Shown here: one piece after another, positions 21,145 through 33,500 of the stretch
Numbering within the stretch: position 1 is the first letter of the stretch
How the letters are laid out: each line of letters opens with the position of its first letter
NCBI GenBank assembly: GCA_021234155.1
Contig: JAJEKV010000192.1
Span: 62,001-126,000, forward strand
Source: Isoetes taiwanensis
Lineage: Eukaryota > Streptophyta > Lycopodiopsida > Isoetales > Isoetaceae
Reading direction: 5' to 3'
Length of the DNA stretch: 64,000 nucleotides
Made by a program: the position numbers and the translations under genes
Notes under the pieces: generated by a model
The model's database searches: none
Told to the model about the DNA's origin: nothing
The model's input: only the letters and a program-made list of their open reading frames with translations

Positions 21145-23598
21145 GAAGACATTTTAACCCAACTGCGTGGGCAAGGCAAAGGATTCAAGAGGCAGAGGAG
21201 GAACAATATAAGGTAAAACTGGATTTTCTCTTTATACTTGTTGTTTTAAGCATTTGAAGTTTCTGAGGAAGTTCAGGCTCGGATTTGATTAGAGGGTCAT
21301 GAAACAGCTCTTCATGCTTGGCCATTTCCCATGGCCAGTCTCTTCCAGCTTTTCCAATTTACTTTCCTCCAAGAGATATATGGTTTAAGGCTCTTTATTT
21401 TAACCCATCCGAGGGTATGCATGGACCTCATCTCCGCACAAGAGGGTTCAAATCCCTCCTCTATATAAAATACAGGCTATGCCATCTTCTTGGGATGGAT
21501 GCCGCCTGCAGCAAGAACATGCAAAGTAAGCCCATGGGTACATGTTGAGCAAATATCATGAATGAGCAAATAGCTTGGCTTGTCAGCATGCTTGTCGTAA
21601 AATCTACTGCTAACCTTAACTGGTGCTTGCCACTACTTGTGTATTCCTATCACCCTGTTAGGAGCAATTGAGGCACGAGATACTGGCCAGTAATTTTCAT
21701 TGTACAGAAACAGAATGTCATTCTACAATTATAGTTCATAATTTTGTTGTAATTCCCAGAATGCATTGCGGGACCTCAAACTTGAGCAACAGCAATTAGC
21801 TGCTGAGCGACAGCAAGTTGCTAAAATTTTAGCTGAGAAAAAAGACCTTGAGATTGCTCTTTCCAATGCACTCAGCATGAGAGCAGGTAATCTTTACCAT
21901 CTACAACTAGAAGCTTTTACGAACAAAATGCAAAAGTTCAATGGTTTGCAAAAGCTTAATTGATGCCACAGAGGCTCGTATTGCTTTATGTTCCCTATTT
22001 CTACCCTTCTATCATAAAATGGGCATGGCCTATTAGATCATCCCGGAGATCTCCTCTAGTTGGTCTTTAGTGGACTTTGAAAAAGCTCTATGGCGATAAA
22101 ACTAGACAGTTCTGATAATCAGGATAATAAGCATTTGAAGAGATTGCTGAAAGATTTGGTTGTATACAGCAAGTTTGGCCAACCTTTTTCGAACTGGACA
22201 AGAATGGACGTTCCTAAGAAGTGACAGAAAGCAAAAACCATGAAAAGCTGTATAAGAGAACTGTAATAGAACATCATAATACCAACTTACATCAACCATA
22301 TTTTCTCTCCCTTACTTTAAATTTGCACTCAAATATAAAGGTTTCCTATTTTATAGTCAGTCACAGTGAAAAAGGTGTATATTGGCAGAAGCCACTTAAG
22401 TGTATATAAGAAATCTTAAGCGATATGCAATCTTGGAAGTTTACCATGGACGATTGTAATGTTGGTTTATAGTAAGCTCATTATGTTTCCCTTTTGGCAA
22501 TGAAATGTGACTTGGTTTTCTATTTTTTTGCATTCAGTCTCTGTAATGCCATCAGCTAGTCTCCCACTTCAGAAGGTTTGGCTCTGTTATGCTCGATGAA
22601 TAGATGTGACACAGATTTTGCATTTTGGTTGACTTTTAAGTGATTAGGGTACTAGTGAATCTATGGAGGCTGTTTCAGTGATTGAAAAGCTAAAGGTATT
22701 TGTGTCCTGCTTAATAAAATCTTCTAAATACTGCAATAACTAATGTTATTTTGTGAACCAGCTTGAGAAGATAAAGTACGAAAGACAGCTACATGAACTT
22801 GCATCAATGGTGGAAAGACTTGAAAGCGGAAGGCAGAAACTTCTTGCAGAGGTCAAGAACATTCCCAACAGAAGTTTTATATTTTGCTCTTTTCAATGTA
22901 TTACCTTGACAAATACATTTTGGTACATGATAAGCAGGTTGATGCACAGTCTGTAGAAATTGAGCGTCTATTTGCTGAAAATGCAGATATTACCACTGAT
23001 CTAGCTGAAACCAGGCAGATTTCTGCAAAATGGGAACTGCAGGTAAGATAGTCATAGCAACAGTGTGGATGGATACAATGTTTCATATAAAGTCTTTTGT
23101 TGTGCTTATGCGGGTTCTAGGCTCAAGAATGCTTGAAGCAAAATACTGAACTGCGCCATCGACTCAGTCAAGCTCAGATGGGAACTTCAGCAAGCAGTCT
23201 TGTTACAGAAGGAGGCTCAGAAGACAATGTTGTGGAACTTATCAGATTAAAAGATGAAAATTCAAACTTGAGAGTATGTTTCCGAACCATATCCTTTTCG
23301 CATATAAACTAAAACAAGGTACTTATCCCTTTGTCATGATACTAGCATGAAATGGAAGGATCTCTTAGAGAAATTGAGGGGCTCAACATGCGGACTTCAC
23401 AATTGTCAATAGAATTGTCTCAGGCAACCCATTCCTCGGACAGTGGGAACAGAATGTGAGAAGTTTCAAACTGTAGCTTTTGTTTCCTCATTGTAATATT
23501 TTCCTGGATGTTGATTTCTGGTTGTTGATGTCCTTTAGGTACAAGCTGGTGCTTTTGAGCATTGAAACTCAGCTTTTGCAGATAAAGCAAAATAACTA
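21145..23598 (+). CDS. Spliced coiled-coil protein gene, at least 9 exons
   Basis: Exons with GT-AG borders that keep one open frame: 21145-21212, 21760-21896, 22537-22576, 22648-22694, 22762-22851, 22938-23042, 23122-23273, about 23346-23456 and 23539-23598 (stop TAG). The product after the first exon is almost entirely coiled coil: QYKNALRDLKLEQQQLAAER, ILAEKKDLEIALSNAL, LEKIKYERQLHELASMVERL, IERLFAENADITTDLAET, ENSNLRHEMEGSLREIEG. A Ser-rich linker (MGTSASSLVTEGGS) lies in exon 7. The N-terminal end and promoter are not resolved and lie upstream. It could be a golgin- or BLISTER-like plant protein, but coiled coils match promiscuously and I do not assign a name. It is the most intact host-like gene in the window. 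Part of it is duplicated at 50.5 kb. Confidence 0.65.
22021..22827 (+). repeat. Segmental duplication block 1, copy A
   Basis: This stretch holds the intron after exon 2 and exons 3 to 5 of the coiled-coil gene. It is repeated at 50542-51346 with few substitutions and similar length (807 versus 805 bp). The match stops inside exon 5. Confidence 0.9.
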
Positions 23599-24520
23599 GT
23601 CCAAAATACTTCATGTATCAGGTCTAATGATCAGCATTGTTTAATTATCATAATAATCTCATAAAATGACATTATGATTTAAAATGATACACCTGATTTT
23701 CTGTTCCAGTAGCATGCAATGAACAATCAACCAACTAGTTCAGCTTGACAAAGGAGTGGTTCTCATGAAAATAGACACGCATAGTTTGGAATGCTAGGTT
23801 TTTGAACAGTAGTTTTCCACCAGGAACGCCTTTCTGGCCCTATCCCCACCTTGAAGAAGACGGACAACTTAGACAACTTACTGTACGAAAGTCGTTTCAA
23901 ATGTCCGCAAGTTGAATCAAGTTGTCATTAGATTTTATAATGGCCTTAATTGTAATGATGCTAAAGGTCTCAGTCATTTCAGCAGTGATGTTGGAGCATC
24001 TCTAAAGCCCTAAATCTCTACCACTCCTTTTACTCCAAATTTTAACTTGAAATTAACTGGTAAGCTATTTAGTCCAATTTTTTCAACCTTTTTGGCTAGA
24101 TTGTATGACTGGGTTATGATAAACTTGCCACAATTTGTTTTGTATTATGGAAGAGTTTTCTAGCAATGGTTGAAACTAAATTGTATTGTATAAGAAATCA
24201 TATATTTTAGTGCCTATGTCATTTTAAAGTATTTTAGATGGGCTTTTTTTTTCTTCAATGGTTCAAAAAGAAAGATATCTTTTGAGTTTTGAAAAATAGA
24301 ATGCTGCTGGAGTGACCGAATTTCTAGGGCTTAATTTCTTGGGCCCGGATGACATTGTATCGTCCTTTCTGTTTTCAGCTAGATCTGCAAGATAACGCAA
24401 CCTGTCTTCTGTTTTTGTCTTTGAATTTGTATTTGCAGGGTTGCAGTTTGGCATCCTCGAAGTCAAAAGATTCAAAATGTTTCGTAGTTTTGTTTTTCTC
24501 TGGTGTTTGTGATTTGGGAG
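23599..24520. other. Gene 3' flank and duplicated spacer
   Basis: No gene. From 24032 on, the sequence matches 52317-52815 in the second copy of the locus, up to and including the hAT target site TTTGGGAG. One 25-base difference (extra GGCAGTTTGAGG sequence at about 52496) separates the copies. Confidence 0.7.
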
Positions 24521-24898
24521 CACTGTGTAAATTTGACGGTTTTCAAAAGACAGGGAAAATATTTTATGCCTTTTCGCATGATGTAATAGAATAGAATAGA
24601 ATATGATTTTATCGTCCACGGAGACCAACCGCCTATGGGACCCAAGTACAAAGAGAGAGAGCAAAGCAGCGATATTACCGTGGATTAAAACCCCCGCCCA
24701 AAGGGTTTTCGGGAAAACCTTAGTAGCAATAAGGATGCCGACATACCCATTTATATACATAATCACAAGTATGCCGAGGTTAATGCCTGGACGTGGGGGC
24801 ATAACCGAACCGCAGATCCATTACCTCCTGAGGTACGATCCCAACAAGCCTACAGAGGCCGGAACAATTAGCTCATGCAAGGCCCCATGGGGCACAAC

Positions 24899-25860
24899 CT
24901 GGTGTTAAAATTTGACGGTTTTTCTAATGATAGTAAAATAATTTTATGCCTTTCGCATGACGTAAAAGTTCTCAAAATCCAACCTTTCAAATGCCGCATA
25001 AAAAATTTAAAATGATAGAATCCAAGTTTTTAGTCAAAAAATATAGAAAAAATACCCATTTGTATTACTTGCATTATAAATCAAAAAAGAGTACACAAAT
25101 GGATCAATTAACGAGTGGCATTGCTCTCCTGTCTTTTGCTGTATACCAATCCTTAAAACACGCTTGCCAATCTATAGATTCAAATGGTTCATCACACAAT
25201 GAGACCAACATTGTTGCATCAAGTGTCTCTAGATTCATACGACTTCTTGTAGCACTCTTGATAGCATTTTGGCGAGAAAAACCTCGCTCACAACTTGCTG
25301 TGATTCCAGGAATGACCATGCAACATTGCCATAAATTCATTAGGGCCGGAAAACTGTTCCACCAGCTATCACAAGTTCCATTTTCATCTCTACAGATAGA
25401 CCAAGCCACCATCATACCTTTATTCTTCACAGCCCTATAAATTGTCCCAACAAAGTCTTCTCTCTCACTTAAACATCGTAGCCGATCAACTTTTGAAGCG
25501 AACTTTTGTTGGATATACTCAATGCCAAGGTTGGCCATGCCAATGGTAAATTGCATTGGCTTGGCATTTGATATTTCTGAACTAAGTATTTTTATTTGTG
25601 TTCATTGGTTGGTATGTAGAAATACAGGCAAAAACCATATATTACATTAAATATGTTATATGGATGAAACTATAAGAAAAATGACAGGCAAATCTATATT
25701 TTCAGCCTTTCAAATGACGTGTAATTTTTTTTTTCGTCTTTCCGATGACGGGCATTTAACTATTTGATGCCCGTCATATGCAGGGCAAATATTTTTTTTG
25801 CCCGTTTTGACGGGCAAATTAGCCAAAAACGGGCATGAAAGCCGTCAAATTTTAACACTG
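24899..25860 (-). mobile_element. hAT element 2, complete ends, 962 bp
   Basis: The right end reads CAGTGTTAAAATTTGACGG on the minus strand; the left end is CTGGTGTTAAAATTTGACGG with a small change near the tip. GGCACAAC flanks the element on both sides (24891-24898 and 25861-25868), the 8-bp duplication typical of hAT. The CAGTG start is also canonical. The element sits inside the minus-strand LINE, whose 3' region reads continuously when it is removed. It carries only the C-terminal part of a transposase and is non-autonomous. Confidence 0.92.
25104..25556 (-). pseudogene. hAT transposase, C-terminal dimerisation region
   Basis: A 150-residue open frame contains SWWNSFPALMNLWQCCMVIP followed by GITASCERGFSRQNAIKSAT and RSRMNLETLDATMLVSL. 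This is the hAT dimerisation domain pattern (FPxLxxLxxxxLxIPxxxAxxERxFS...RxRLxxexLxxLxxL) that mediates transposase assembly. The N-terminal zinc finger and catalytic core are absent. The frame is intact over this length, which suggests a fairly young deletion derivative. The variants at 28370-28515 and 53030-53170 are more degraded. Confidence 0.85.
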
Positions 25861-28522
25861 GGCACAACTAACCGAGCATACCGAGGCCGGATATGCTCGT
25901 TTTACGGACAGCCCGGAGGGCGTGACTTTCATCCTCAATGGCGCCTGATGACAAAGACTGACGGACTCTGTCCTCACGCTGCTCCCCGAATCCATCTCCC
26001 CGCTCTCAATGCGGAGGTGGTGTGCACTGTCTTGAATGGAAGCAATCACCCCGCTTTTTCATGGGTAGATGGGTGCGCTGGGTAGTGGTGTGGGCCCCTC
26101 GTGAGCATGGGATTAACCCGTTGCCGATAATTTGCCACCTTGACATGTGACAGGGCCTCTGCATCCCAAAGCTTGGCCATGAAGCAAGCATCCAAGTACC
26201 GCTTTAAGGCAACGCTCGTTCTTCGGTGTATGCACATCGGGTCCACATCCTGTTACTGCACATTCCATAGCGAGAACCATCAAGCTTGCTTTGTCTTTCC
26301 ATAGAAGCTTTGAGTCGAAAAGGGCCCATCGCCAGAAGCCAAAGCAAGGTTGGGCAGAAATCTTCATCCATAGCCACCACCTTCCGGAAGTAAATAATGT
26401 GACGTTCCAAATATGACCCCTCAGAATGGAAGGAAGCCCGTCTCTTGGAGCAAGATCCGATATGGGACCGCGGATTTCACTCCCAGTGCCCGGCTAAGAA
26501 AGCTTTCGTACCGCTCTAGATCGTTCCAAGTGGTGAGGGATATCAGCCCCCACACCGCCCCATAGAGGAGGACCCCGGTTCAACCAAGGCCCCCTTTAAC
26601 AAGTGTGCCTGGTGACCCCATGCATACTGCCAGGATGTGATTGTTTTGTTTTGGTATTGCATCCTGGGGCTTTCCAAATCTGCGATGACCAAACCCTAAT
26701 GGATGCATCCCCAGCTGTGGTAGTAGAAAACTCAATGCCCAAATACTTATAAGATGTGCCACCTCCACTACCTGCCCCGGTAAGTGAATGAGGGAAGACG
26801 TGGGTGCTTGCAGAGATGATGGGGACCGTCCCAAGACTTTGTCTTATAAGTTAACTCTCATGTCGTTGAATTGGCGTAAAGTGTCCAAAGCATCCGTGGC
26901 GTTGTATGTCCCTCCAGGGTATATGCACAGCGTAGCCAACATCATCGCCTATATATGAGTTGCAGATTATGTGATGCATCAATCGAGCCCTCCCCTAGCC
27001 ATTCTTCTAAAATGGTCAATGTACAGGTTAAGAAGCGTAGGGGATAGAGGGCAGCCTTATGCACCCCAATGCTACTAACAACGGGCTCCCCGACAAAGGT
27101 GAGACGACCGCGAGCAAGCCTCGTGATAATTTATATAGCATTCAGCAAGTCGACGGGGGTCCCCTAGTCGTCTCAATCTGTCCCACAACTTATCCCGAGG
27201 CAATCGTGGTCAAAAGCCTTTGCGAAATCCACAAAGCAACAAAAATGATTCTCAAGTATGATTCCGCCATATCCTCTATGAGTGTTTGCAGAGTGAAGAT
27301 ATGGTCAATAGTAGAATGTCAGGGCTTCAGCCGATGCTGTCGGCGAGCCCAAGACTTCCCATCCTTCCCCAGTGTCAATCGCCCCAGAATCCCTTTAGCA
27401 ACTTGGCAAAGACAGAAACGACCATAATGGTAACATAGTTGGTCACAGTGGGGGTCCCCGCTTGTATATGGGCACAACTCTACTAGTAGTCCAGTCGGGG
27501 AAGCCTTCTTGCAATGCCCTCGTTGAAGAGGTCTTTGGAGAACCGCACCATTGGGGGCCCGCCCACTTGAGAAGCTCACTTTTGCATACCATCCAAATCA
27601 GCCTTCCCGCATGGTATCGCGGTGCCCATTATGACATCCCTTCATTAATGACCCGCTAGGCCTGACATCATGAGGAGAATGGTGCGACTTCCCCATTGGG
27701 TCATACAGCATGCCAAGTATCTCACCCATTGTTCCGGTAATATTTCCTGGGGGCATGTGGGTGTGCTTACTCAAGACCTTTCTCCGAAGGCCCTAGGGTG
27801 GCGGTCTAGAAGACCAAACATCATTCTTTATGCTCGCAAAGGTACCCAGCTTTCTTGGTCTTGAGGAAGGAGCGGTATTGACGGACGGCCTTGGGCGAAT
27901 GGTGGGTCCAAGACTTGGCGGATCCATCGTTTCAGCTCCCCGACATTCGGCCATCGAACCGGTGATTGCGGGAAGGTGGTTGCAGCCCACATTGGATCGC
28001 AGAGAGCGAGCTCTCCCAAAGCATCTGGCCCCTACCCTCGAAGGAGCTGGTTACTCCAAATTTTAACTTGAAGTGTGGGGAGTTGCAAGCCTCCAGCTCA
28101 TGCTCAAAGCATCCTTTGCATAGACCGCCGCATGATCATAGTCCGTGACGCAACCGTGGTACATGGGGTGTTGGGGCAATGGGTGCTCGGTTGGCCTGCC
28201 AATCTATCTGCAAGAACAGGGAGAAAGTTCTCAAATTTCAACCTTTCGTATGCCAGGCAAAAATTTAAAATGATAGAATTCAAATTTTGAACAAAAATGC
28301 ATAGAAAATGCACGTGCTATATAATAACGTACCAAAAAGAGTACATGAGTAAGTTTTAGAAACACAAATTGATCAATTTATAAGTGGCATTGCTCTTCTA
28401 TCTTTTGCTTCAATCCTTAAAACATGCTTGCCAATCTGTGAACTCAAATGGTGCATCCCATAATGACACTAGCATAGGTGCATCAAGTGTCTCTAGGTTC
28501 ATACGAGCTCTTATAGCACTAA

Positions 28523-28844
28523 GGGTAAAAGCATGTTAGGGTGTCCCTTAAAAAGTATTATTTAGTGACCAAAAAAGTACCTAAAAAGGTACCCAGGACT
28601 GGGTACTGGGTACCCGTATAATATCTCAATAAAAGTTACATTTTAGAACTTTTATGTATATTTTGGTCTCCGGTAGCATTATCTTTATCTTAACTTTGAA
28701 TATTAATGCGTCCTTGACTTTTATTTTGGACCTTTGTACTAGTTTTAATGAAAATAAAAATGAGAAAGTACCCAGTTCTGAAGTACCTAGTGTATGTACT
28801 TTTGCAGGTTCCAAAAGTGGTACACCCTAACATGCTTTTACCCC
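28523..28844. mobile_element. 321-bp MITE with TAA target duplication
   Basis: Terminal inverted repeats GGGTAAAAGCATGTTAGGGT and the reverse complement at the right end, flanked by TAA (28520-28522 and 28845-28847). The second copy of the locus lacks it at 53167, reading straight through TATAGCAtcagagGTCGTGAAAC. A 3-bp TAA duplication and a GGG start fit the PIF/Harbinger (Tourist) type. No coding frame. Confidence 0.85.
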
Positions 28845-29160
28845 TAAGGCTGTGAAACATTCAACAGGCAAGCAATCCGCTGATGACAGTTCCTCTTCCC
28901 CAGCCCACTAAAATTTTTACGGGTAGTCGGCTACCTGCGGGGCCAAATTTCTTGAATGAATGCTATTGGTATTTCATAATAGTAAGTTCCATGACTGATT
29001 GAATAGTTTAATGGTTGGTTGGGTGATAATTTGTTATATTATAATTGATATTATTTATTGTTAGAACCATTGACTTGGTTCTAATTTTTTTAATATATAT
29101 ACAAATACAAATACTATATTGTATTATACAAAGTACTATATTGATATACTATAGATAAAC

Positions 29161-29212
29161 AAGGTGCTGCGCACGGAGGGTTGCCCTCCATGGGCGGAGG
29201 GTGAAGTGTCTT
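29161..29212 (-). repeat. Hairpin-bearing terminal repeat, copy 1
   Basis: The minus strand reads GAGGGCAACCCTCCGTGCGC then AGCACCTTG at the junction with hAT element 1. Almost the same 50 bases occur in opposite orientation at 48571-48615 (GAGGGCAACCCTTCGTGCGC, then AACACCTCG). Shared end sequence with different interiors suggests the 3' end of a transposon family, possibly Helitron-like. Confidence 0.55.
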
Positions 29213-30571
29213 AAATTATAGTTCAAAGTCATGTTTTGACAATTAATTCAAATAGATAATAGAATACTTTATACCATGGCCAACATAAACATTTTTTTGT
29301 ACATACAAATAAAACTCCATTTATCTATAAAAGAAATTTATCGCAGCGGTCTTGGCTGCTGCGAACATTTCTTTGGTTCCTCACCTGTGTAAAGTTGATA
29401 AAGTCCTCCCTAAATTCACATGAGTCCTCTATAGTTACATAGCCGCATTCACCAGTTTACATAGTTTGAAGCTTCAATGGGCGGATGGTTGTTTGTTATA
29501 TCGTTGATAAACATATGAAGCTGATACAATCTTTAGTTCAAAAATGCAAAACAGAAGTCATTAAATAATATAGGTCTACATAAGTGAATGAAGAGGCAAA
29601 GAAGAAGAAGTATGAACTTTGTAAGTTTTCTGAAAATACTTTACTATCACAAAGTCTATGCCTACCAAGGGATTGAAGCTTAGAAATCCCAGGTTAGGCA
29701 ACCAACTTTGGCCCCACATCTTGACCCCATGTCAAAAGGCTCAGAGCCATGTCAAATAGGTTGGAGATAACTTGGTTCCTACTATATAATGATGCTAGGG
29801 TTGCTTCACAAAAACACGATGAAGATGGTATTGATATATATGGAGATGTTGGATATGGTGATACCATATCTCCCAACAAATTATAGTAAAATTGAGTTTC
29901 TACCATTTTACCTAGTAGTAACTATGGAAAAAAACTAGGATCTAGTAGTTATTTAATGACAAACATAACATTATGTTCTAGAATGAGATGGGCGAGTCAA
30001 AGGTGTATTGATTCTCTAGAGGGAGAATATAATATAATATTATGGAATGAACCACAATTATGGAATGAACCACAATTAATCTTCCCCAATCCGATGTCCA
30101 CTCCGAAACATATTGTGTCGAATGGCATCCCTCACCCATCCATGCGATCCCTCAAGTATACCTAACAAATCGAGGGGTGTAGCCATATATGATTAGTTTT
30201 ACAGATCATCCGGCCAAAGCAACAAAAAGAACTAAAAGCAAAAAGTTGCCACCCATACTAGACTTGAAAGAGAAAATGCATTCGTCCCATCAATAATCAC
30301 CTCAAACTGAACTCTCAAAATTAAAGCATCTGCTGATGAATATCTAAAGAACTCACCGTTCTAATCACCTTATAAACGAGCTTGGTTTGTTCGATAAGCT
30401 CTATGATATAACCCGCCCTTTCAAGAGCTTCCTTGAGAGACTTGGGGCATCCATGATAAGTAGCAAGATTGGCATTTTATATTCTCCTCACGTGCACAAC
30501 TAGATGGTTTTAGGGTCCAGAGTTATGGGTGAACTGCAAACAGACCCAAAATCTAACCCTTATTCACAGGA
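29213..30571. other. Unassigned sequence after the hairpin end
   Basis: AT-rich, with a 17-bp tandem duplication (TGGAATGAACCACAATTA) near 30046-30077. No recognisable coding region. It may be the interior of the hairpin-ended element. Confidence 0.4.
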
Positions 30572-30572
30572 A

Positions 30573-33500
30573 CCTTTGTTTAGATGATCAAATCTATACA
30601 AAATAACCCCCGTTGGCTAAAGTTTTGCCTTGTTTAGATGATCAAATCTATACAAAATAACCCCCGGCTAAAGTTTTGCTTGGTCAAGGCAACCAAAGTG
30701 GAGGACACGTGATAGGCACAAGTTCTACCACGCTGGGATCATGGCCATTATAACCCCATGAACCAACTCCCAAATATAAACATACACTGGCCGGGTTTGA
30801 ACCCCCCCACCAAGTGCACATTTATTTTGGCATTACTAGGCCTATACCAACTCACCGCACATCCGTTGGGCAAAACTTTAGCCATACATGCACACTTTGT
30901 AGGCAGGATATCTCCCGCCTTAGGAAGTCACGGAAATTTTTGTATTTTTTATTTTTTGGTCCAATTAGACTAGTCTTGTCACTAGAATATCATCTTGTAC
31001 GCACTAGCTAGAAATATCCTATCGCCGGTCAAGGCAACCAAAGTGGAGGACACGTTATAGGCACAAGTTCTACCACGCCGGGGGATCATGGTAATATAAC
31101 CCCGCAGAACCAACTCCCAAATATAAACATACACTTTGGCGGATTTGAACCCCACCAAGTGCACATTTATTTTGACATTACTAGGCCTATACCAACTCAC
31201 CACACATCCGCTGGGCAAAACTTTAGCCATACATGCACACTTTGTAGGCGGTGGATATCTCCCCGCCTTAGGAAGTCACTAAATTTTTGTATTTTTTATT
31301 TTTGGTCCAAATAGACTAGTCTTGTCACTAGAATATCATCTTGTACGCATTAGCTAGAAATATCCTATCGCGGTCAAGGCAACCAAAGTGGAGGACACAT
31401 ATAGGCACAAGTTCTACCACGCTTCTGGGATCATGGGTCAGATAACCCCAAGAACCAACTCCCAAATATAAACATACACTGGCCGGGTTTGAACCCCCGA
31501 CCAAGTGCACATTTATTTTGGCATTACTAGGCCTATACCAACTCACCACACATCCGTTGGGCAAAACTTTAGCCATACATGCACACTTTGTAGGCAGGAT
31601 ATCTCTCGCCTTAGGAAAGTCTTGTCACTAGAATATCATCTTGTACAGACTGGTCAAGGCAACCAAAGTGGAGGACACGTATAAGCACAAGTTCTACCAC
31701 ATCGGGGATCATGGGTCAGATAACCCCAAGAATCAACTCCCAAATATAAACATACACCGGCCGGGTTTGAACCCCCGACCAAGTGCACATTTATTTTGGC
31801 ATTACTAGGCCTATACCAACTCACCACACATCCGTTGGGCAAAACTTTAGCCATACATGCACACTTTGTAGGCAGGATATCTCCCGCCTTAGGAAGTCAC
31901 TGAAAATTTTGTATTTTTTATTTTGGTCCAAATTTAGACTAGTCTTGTGACTAGAATATCATCTTGTATGCACTAGCTAGAAATATCCCATCACGGGTCA
32001 AGGCAACCAAAGTGGAGGACACATATAGGCACAAGTTCTACCACGCCGGGAATCATGGCCGTATAACCCTCAAGAACCAACTCCCAAATATAAACATACA
32101 CCGGGCCGGGTTTTGAACCCCACCAAGTGCACATTTATTTTGGCATTACTAGGCCTATACCAACTCACCACACATCCGCCATGGGCAAAACTTTAGCCAT
32201 ACATGCACACTTTGTAGGCGGGGATATCTCCCCGCCTTAGGAAGTCATGGAAATTTTTGTATTTTTTATTTTTTGGTCCAAATAGACTAGTCTTGTGACT
32301 AGAATATCATCTTGTAGACTAGCTAGAAATATCCCATCTTGCCGGTCAAGGCAACCAAAGTGGAGGACACGATAGGCACAAGTTCTACCACGTCGGGGAT
32401 CATGGCCACCCGATAACCCCAAGAACCAACTCCCAAATATAAACATACACTGGCTGGGTTTGAACCCCCGACCAAGTGCACATTTATTTTGGCATTACTA
32501 GGCCTATACCAACTCACCACACATCCGTTGGGCAAAACTTTAGCCATACATGCACACTTTGTAGGCAGGATATCTCCCGCCTTAGGAAGTCACGGAAATT
32601 TTTGTATTTTTTATTTTTGGTCCAGCTAGACTAGTCTTGTCACTAGAATATCATCTTGTACAGACTAGCTAGAAATATCCTACTGCCGGTCAAGGCAACC
32701 AAAGTGGAGGACACGTATAGGCACAAGTTCTACCACGTCGGGGATCATGGCCGTATAACCCCAGTAACCAACTCCCAAATATAAACATACCCGGGTTTGA
32801 ACCCCCGACCAAGTGCACATTTATTTTGGCATTACTAGGCCTATACCAACTCACCACACATCGTTGGGCAAAACTTTAGCCATACATTTTTGTAGCGGGG
32901 ATATCTCCCGCCTAAGTCACGGAAATTTTTGTATTTTTTATTTTGGTCCAGCTAGACTAGTCTTGTCACTAGAATATCATCTTGTCTGGACTAGCTAGAA
33001 ATATCCCTAGTCAGGCAACCAAAGTGGAGGACATATTATAGGCACAAGGTCTACCACGTTTAGGGATCATGGCGTTTAACCCCGATAACCAACTCCCAAA
33101 TATAAACATACGGCTTGGGTTTGAACCCCAATAAGTGCACATTTATTTACATGCATTACTAGGCCTATACCAACTCACCACACATCCGTTGGGCAAAACT
33201 TTAGTCATTTGTTACACACTTTGTAGGGATATCTCCGCCTTAGGAAGTCACGGAAATTTTGTATTTTTTATTTTTGGTCCATCTAGACTAGTCTTGTCAC
33301 TAGAATATCATCTTGTCTGGGACTAGCTAGAAATATCGGTCAAGGCAACCAAAGTGGAGGAGGACACGTATAGGCACAAGTTCTACCCCATGGCCGAGTA
33401 ACCCTGATAACCAACTCCCAAATATAAACATACCTTTGGGGGTTTGAACCCAGACCAAGTGCACATTTATTTTGGCATTACTAGGCCTATACCAACTCAC

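Larger units (their letters stand above)
24585..28222 (-). mobile_element. 5'-truncated LINE of the (TTCTA)n family
   Basis: It matches the plus-strand LINE from about 6765 to its 3' end, in reverse orientation. The 3' tail (TAGAA units on the plus strand) is at 24585-24604. RT coding traces include minus-strand TKLNMG-like and YLGIEFSTT-region remnants. The element starts inside the endonuclease domain, so it is a typical truncated LINE insertion. It is itself interrupted by hAT element 2. Compared with the uninterrupted copy at 52876, the insertion point lies between CGCATGATG and GAAAGTTCTC of hAT element 1. Confidence 0.8.
24521..29160 (-). mobile_element. hAT element 1, filled with later insertions
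   Basis: The left end CACTGTGTAAATTTGACGG follows TTTGGGAG (24513-24520), the 8-bp target site also present at both ends of the related element at 52816-57963. The body (24540-24584, 28222-28519, 28848-29160) matches that element and the small hAT at 24899-25860. It encodes a decayed piece of the transposase C-terminus (minus strand, about 28370-28515). A LINE (24585-28222) and a MITE (28523-28844) are nested in it. The right end is lost: at 29161 it switches to a different hairpin-ended sequence. Confidence 0.75.

Noticed and set aside
26398..26412. GTGACGTTCCAAAT resembling the LTR start at 14399
   Set aside because: Only about 10 bases match and it lies inside LINE sequence with no LTR context.
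26000..27990. Numerous overlapping 60-86 residue ORFs on both strands
   Set aside because: All lie in the decayed, GC-rich minus-strand LINE and are fragments or shadows of its RT region.
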